A DNA stretch of 13,068 nt. Source: Acanthaster planci (Eukaryota; Echinodermata; Asteroidea; Valvatida; Acanthasteridae). This document shows positions 8,481 through 13,068 of the stretch, in pieces. Where the stretch lies: contig NW_019091521.1 of the NCBI RefSeq assembly GCF_001949145.1, positions 1,198,710 to 1,211,777 of the forward strand, given 5' to 3'. The translations under genes were made by a program, and so were the position numbers. Positions within the stretch are counted from its first letter, which is position 1. Each line of letters begins with the position of its first letter. Under the pieces are notes generated by a model. The model was given only the letters and a program-made list of their open reading frames with translations. It was not told the DNA's origin and made no database searches.

Positions 8481-9298
8481 ATCTGAATAAGTTGGCGGTA
8501 ATGTCCTCTTTCAAATCAGAAAGAAAGAGGGAAGCTTTGATTCTTGAATAGGTCTTATGTGGTAAAACAGCAGCATATATGACGCAACGAAGAGCTGTGA
8601 ACGATGACGAATGAGCACATGTAGTCTGGTTCCTTGGCCCACATGACCTTTTTTAAAAATGGAATTCACTAGATCCACAGCAGCTGGGTGGGTAGTCAGA
8701 CGTGAAACAAAATGGCGTGATGCGGTCGTCTTTCGCCGAACTCGGGTAAAAAGAATGGGTTTGTGAATCTGAATCGTATAGTTGACAAGCCTCCATCGGG
8801 AAATATCACATCAACTCGAGGTTTAGTTTGGGGTGTAGACATGTTTCTTGTTTAAAATCTGTCAAAATTAACCTAATTAACATAAAGAAGAGAAACGGGA
8901 AACTTCGCTGCACAAAAATTTATTTTTGCATAAAGGTTCGTGTTCATTACCTTTAGCACCCTGTTCCTATAATGAGGAAGACGAACTCCACGTTTTCAAA
9001 CTACCTCCCATTTAACCCCTGAGGATCCCTTAATTTTAATCCTGGTAGCTCTAAACAGAATGACTGAGGTTTAGATAACGTTGATCATGTCGCTTAATAA
9101 CCAGTGCCAGACATTTTTGAGCGCTTTTCACTGCTGGCGTGTGAGCGAACTGCAGAGTAAAGTTCTTCCTACCTCGTTAACACTGTGATGTAAGAACAGT
9201 GGTTGGTCATCGAAGTGATGTGATAAATACATCCTCCTTTAAATGACGCATTTAGAGGTTTCACTCGACATTGCTCACCTAGTGCTGCAGAACGACTT
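8481..9298. other. Intergenic stretch up to the array edge
   Basis: Apart from the repeat copy at 8949-9001 I see no gene, RNA or element here. All open frames are short. The stretch ends where homology to the downstream tandem unit begins. Confidence 0.6.
8949..9001 (+). repeat. Diverged dispersed repeat, copy 2
   Basis: This is the second copy of the segment at 8116-8169, same orientation, about 833 bp downstream. It begins ACCTTTAGCACCCTGTTCCT and ends CGTTTTCAAAC. No T-rich tail follows this copy. Confidence 0.7.
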
Positions 9299-9585
9299 TT
9301 TCTGGTGGTCGCTATTTTTCTGGAATTCCCGCTTCGACTACACATTATTGATCTAGTTTCCTAAATCAGATCATAAAAAATCTGGAAATCGTCTAAATCT
9401 GGCCATCTTGGTGGCATCTGAAAGATTGAATGCTCCTCTTTTCATTGATATAAGCTTTATATCCATATTCATTTTAGTTAGGAAAATATCTGCGAAAGAA
9501 GGTTCTGCTACTCGATATTTTGCCGGAATTGCCACCTTGTCTGCACATTATTTGTGCCGTTCCCACCAAAGTAGGCTTCCTATAA

Positions 9586-9706
9586 TGCATCTTGAAAGAT
9601 CTGAAATTATCTTCAGAAGAATGATCTGTTGCTTGCTATTTTTCTGCAATTCCCGCTTCGACTACACATTATTGGTCTAGTTTCCGCCAAAGTTGTCTCC
9701 CTATAT
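9586..9706 (+). repeat. Internally deleted array unit
   Basis: This unit is only 121 bp. After CTTGAAAGATCTGAAATTAT it jumps straight to the TCTTCAGAAGAATG region that normally lies about 100 bp further on. The middle of the unit, from the CCAAATCTGG segment through CATATTCG, is missing. Confidence 0.8.
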
Positions 9707-9919
9707 GGGATCATAAAAGATCTAAAAATTGTCCAAATCTGGCCACCTCAAAGGACAGATGTTCCTCTACAAAGTAATATAAATTTGATATGAATATTCG
9801 TTTTAGTTAGCAAAATAACCACGAAAGAAGACAAAAGTTCTTATCGTACTAATTTACTACTTTCTGTAATTTTCCATTTGTCTGCACTTTACTGAACGTG
9901 TTCCCACGCTTCCATATGA
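9707..9919 (+). repeat. Array unit, variant B (copy 1)
   Basis: Instead of CTCTTTCCATTGATGTAAGT it reads CTCTACAAAGTAATATAAAT. It carries GAAGACAAAAGTTCTTATCG and ends with TTTCTGTAATTTTCCATTTG, a segment absent from ordinary units. The next unit begins CATCATAAAAGACATG. Confidence 0.8.
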
Positions 9920-11229
9920 TTCATCATAAAAGACATGAAAATTCCTCACATTTGGCCAGTTTGGTTGCATCAGAAAGGTCGCATGGTCCTCTTTCCATTG
10001 ATATAAGTTTTATATCCATATTCGTTTTGGTTAAGGAAATATCTGCAAAAGAAGGCTCTGGTGCTCGCTCTTTCCGGAATTCCCACTGCACATTATTTGT
10101 GGTGTTATCTCCCAAAGTTGGCTTTCTCTATCGGATCATAAAAGATCTGAAAAATGTCCAAATCTGGCCTTGTTGGTTCCATTTGAAATTTCGACTGTTC
10201 ATTCTTCCATTGATGTAAGTTTCATATCCATATTCGTTTTAGTTAGGAAAATATCTGCAAAAGAATGCTCTGGCGCTTGCTATTTCTCTGGAATTCTGGC
10301 TTCGACTACACATTATTGGTCTAGTTTGCAGCAAAGTTGGCTCCCTATATTGGATCTTAAAAGACCTGAAACTTGTCCAAATCTGGCCATCGTGGTTGCC
10401 TTTGAGAGGTCGAATGTTCCTCTTTCCATTGATGTAAGTTTCATATCCATATTCGTTTTGATTAGGGAGATATCTTTGAAAGAAGGTTCTGGTGCTTACT
10501 ATTTTTCTGAAATTCCCGCTTCCACTACACATTATTGGTCTAGTTTTTCGCCAAATATGTCTCCCTATATCGGATCTTAAAAGACCTGAAATTTTTCCAG
10601 ATCTGGCCATCTTGGTTGCAACTAAAAGGTCAAATGTCCCTCTTTCCATTGATATAAGTTTCATATCCGTATTAGTTTTGGTTAGGAAGATATATTTTAA
10701 AGAAGGCTCTGTTGCTTGATATTTTTTCTAAAATTCCCGCTTCGACTACACATTATTGGTATAGTTTCCACCAAAATTCGCTCGAAATATTCGATCTTAA
10801 AACACCTAAAAATTGTCCAAATCTGGCCATCGTGGTTGCAGCTAAAACGTCAAATGTTCCTCTCTCCGTTGATGTAAGTTTCATATCCATACTCGGTTTG
10901 CTTGGGGAGATATCTTTGAAAGAAGGTTCTGGTGCTTGATATTTTTCTTGAATTCGCGCTTCTGCAAAACATTGTTTGTGTAGTTTTCCGCCAAACATGT
11001 CTCCCTCTATCGGATCTTAAAAGACCTGAAAATTGTCCAAATCTGGCCATCTTGGTTGAATCTGAAAGGTTGAATGTTCCTTTTTCCATTGATGTAAGTT
11101 TCATACCCATATTCGGTTTGGTAAGGGAGATATCTTTGAAAGAGGGTTCTGTTGCTTGCTATTTTTCTGGAATTTCCGCTTCTACTATACATTATTGGTC
11201 TTGTTTTCGCCAAACATGTCTCCCTATAT

Positions 11230-11460
11230 CGGATCTTAAAAGACCTGAATATTGTCCAAATCTGGTTATCTTTGTGGCATCTGAGAGGGTAGATGTTCTT
11301 CTACAATTTGATATATATTTGATATCAATATTCGTTTTAGTTAGGAAAGTATCTGCGAAAGAAGAGAGAAGTTCTGACCGTACGAATTGCTACTTTCTGT
11401 AATTTTCCATTTGTCTGCACTTCGCAGGTCGTGTTCCCACGCAACGATGGCTCCATATAA
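11230..11460 (+). repeat. Array unit, variant B (copy 2)
   Basis: At 231 bp this is the longest unit. It carries GATGTTCTTCTACAATTTGA, the AAGAGAGAAGTTCTGACCG insertion and TTTCTGTAATTTTCCATTTG, followed by GTGTTCCCACGCAACGATGG leading into the next unit. Confidence 0.85.
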
Positions 11461-12108
11461 TGCGTCATAAAAGACCTGCAAATTCTTCAAATTTGCCCAT
11501 CGTGGTTGAATCTGAAAGGTCGAACGTTCCTCTTTCCATTAATGTAAGTGTCATATCCATATTCGTTTTAGCTAGGGAGATATAGAAGGTTCTGGTGCTC
11601 GCTGTTTTTCCGGAATTCCCGCTTCGACTACACATTATTGGTCTAGTTTTTGCCAAACTTGTCTCCCTATATCGGATGTTAAAAGCCCTGAAAAGTCTCT
11701 TAATCTGGCCATCTTGGTTGCATCTGAAAGGTCGAATGTACCTCTTTTTAATGATGTAAGTTTATATCCATACACGTTTTGGTTAGGAAAATATCTGCGA
11801 AAGAATGTTCTCTTGCTTTCTATTTTTTTGGAATTCCCTCTTTGGCTAAACATTATTGGTCTAGTTTCCACTAAAGTTTGCTCCCTATATCGGATCTTAA
11901 AAGACCTGAAACTTGTCCAAATCTGGCAATCTTGGTTGCATCTGAAAGGTCGAATGTGCCTCTTTCCATTGATATAAATTTCATATCCATATTCGTTTTG
12001 GTTAGGGAAATATCCATGAAAGAATGTTCTTGTCGTTCTATTTTTCTGGAATCCCCTTTTCTACTACACATTATTGGCCTAGTTTGCACCAAAGTGTCCT
12101 CCCTATAT

Positions 12109-12334
12109 CGGATCTTAAAAGACCTGAAAATTGTCCAAATCTGGCCATCTTTGTGGCATCTGAGAGGGTAGATGTTCTTCTACAATATATATTTGATATC
12201 AACATTTGTTTTAGTTAGGAAAGTAACCGCGAAAAAAGACAAAAGTTCTGACGGTAGTAATTGCTACTTTCTGTAATTTTCCATTTGTCTGAACTTTACA
12301 CTTTTTGTTCCCGCGCAACGATGGCTGCATATAA
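12109..12334 (+). repeat. Array unit, variant B (copy 3)
   Basis: At 226 bp, this unit carries GATGTTCTTCTACAATATAT, AAAAGACAAAAGTTCTGACG and TTTCTGTAATTTTCCATTTG, then CCGCGCAACGATGGC before the following unit. It is closest in sequence to copy 2. Confidence 0.85.
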
Positions 12335-13068
12335 TGCATCATAAAAGCCATGAAAATTCTCAAAATTTGGCAATCTTGGTTGCATCTGAAAGGTCGAATG
12401 CACTTCTTTCCGTTGATGTAAGTTTTATATCCATATACGTCTTAGTTTGGACAATATCTGCGAAAGAATGTTCTCTTGCTTGCTATTTTTCTGGAATTCC
12501 GGCTTCGACTACACATTATAGGTCTAGTTTCCACCAACGTTTGCTATCTCTATCGGATCATAAAAGATCTGAAATTTGTCCAAATCTGGCAATCTGGGTT
12601 GCATCTAAAAGATCGAATGTTGCTCTTTCCATTGATGTAAATTTCATATCCATATTCGTTTTCGTTACGGAGATATCTTTGAAAGAAGGTTCTGGTCGTG
12701 CTATTTTTTTGTAATTCCCACTTCTAATACACATTCTTGGTCTAGTTTTCGCCAAACGTGTCTCCCAATATCGGATCTTAAAAGTTCTGAAAATTGTCCA
12801 GATCTGACCATTTTGGTTGCATCTGAAAGGTCGAATGGTCCTCTCTCCACTGATGTAAGTTTCATATCCATATTCATTTTGGTTATTGAGATATCGTTGA
12901 AAGAAGGTTCTGTTGCTTGATATTTTTCTAGAATTCCCGCTTCGACTACACACTATTGGTCTAGTTTTTCGCCAAACATGTCTCCCTCTATCGGATCTTA
13001 AAAGACCTGAAAATTGTCCAAATCTGGCCATCGTGGTTGCATGTAAAAGGTCAATTGTTTCTATTTCC

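Larger units (their letters stand above)
9299..13068 (+). repeat. Diverged tandem satellite-like array, about 219-bp unit, continues past right edge
   Basis: Using the CGGATCTTAAAAGACCTG anchor, unit starts fall at about 9367, 9586, 9707, 9920, 10132, 10351, 10571, 10791, 11011, 11230, 11461, 11673, 11891, 12109, 12335, 12555, 12772 and 12992, with a partial unit before 9367. Spacing is mostly 217-220 bp. Conserved unit segments in order are: the anchor, TCCAAATCTGGCCATC, GGTTGCATCTGAAAGGTCGA, CTCTTTCCATTGATGTAAGT, TCATATCCATATTCGTTTT, GATATCTTTGAAAGAAGG, GGAATTCCCGCTTCGACTAC, ACATTATTGGTCTAGTTT. Units differ by many substitutions and small indels, so the array is old or not recently homogenised. 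I do not recognise a known family. Confidence 0.93.

Noticed and set aside
12558-13031. 157-codon minus-strand frame as a gene
   Set aside because: It spans two array units, and equivalent frames in other units are broken. The plus strand is open in the same place, indicating low stop content rather than coding.
1-13068. tRNA, rRNA, CRISPR or bacterial-type features
   Set aside because: No T-loop GGTTCRA-type motif with matching stems, no rRNA cores and no short spaced direct repeats were found. The DNA is clearly eukaryotic.

Overview
The window is eukaryotic genomic DNA: split genes with GT-AG introns, retroposon tails and satellite-like repeats, with no bacterial operon structure. ACATGTA-type palindromes and TAGGCCTA-like words recur through the introns and intergenic DNA. 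I associate these with marine deuterostome invertebrates, echinoderms especially, but the taxon is an inference.

Positions 1-5135 hold the 5' part of one gene on the minus strand, which I identify as NOC2L (nucleolar complex protein 2 homolog, also called NIR). Five coding exons can be joined in frame: 5113-5135, 3190-3432, 1661-1832, 453-572 and 1-36. Together they encode residues 1-198. All four introns are GT-AG and every phase fits. The rest of the gene, including the conserved Noc2 domain, lies beyond the left edge. Intron 1 contains a foldback/MITE-like element with perfect terminal inverted repeats (4270-4599). Intron 2 contains the 3' tail of a retroposon (about 2836-2945) and an 18-bp minisatellite. 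Two CACGTG E-boxes lie just upstream of the start codon.

Positions 5136 to about 9298 are intergenic as far as I can see, with no convincing gene. This stretch holds poly-G tracts, a perfect 20-bp palindrome, a second and different retroelement-like 3' tail ending near 8480, and a short diverged repeat present at 8116 and 8949.

From about 9299 to the right edge is a diverged head-to-tail array with a repeat unit of about 219 bp (73 codons). About 17 units are present and the array continues out of the window. Three variant 'B' units, each followed by a characteristic 'A*' unit, give it higher-order structure. Long open frames run on both strands of the array, but single-base length differences between units break them. 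I treat the array as an undescribed satellite rather than a gene. It is the most unusual object in the window.
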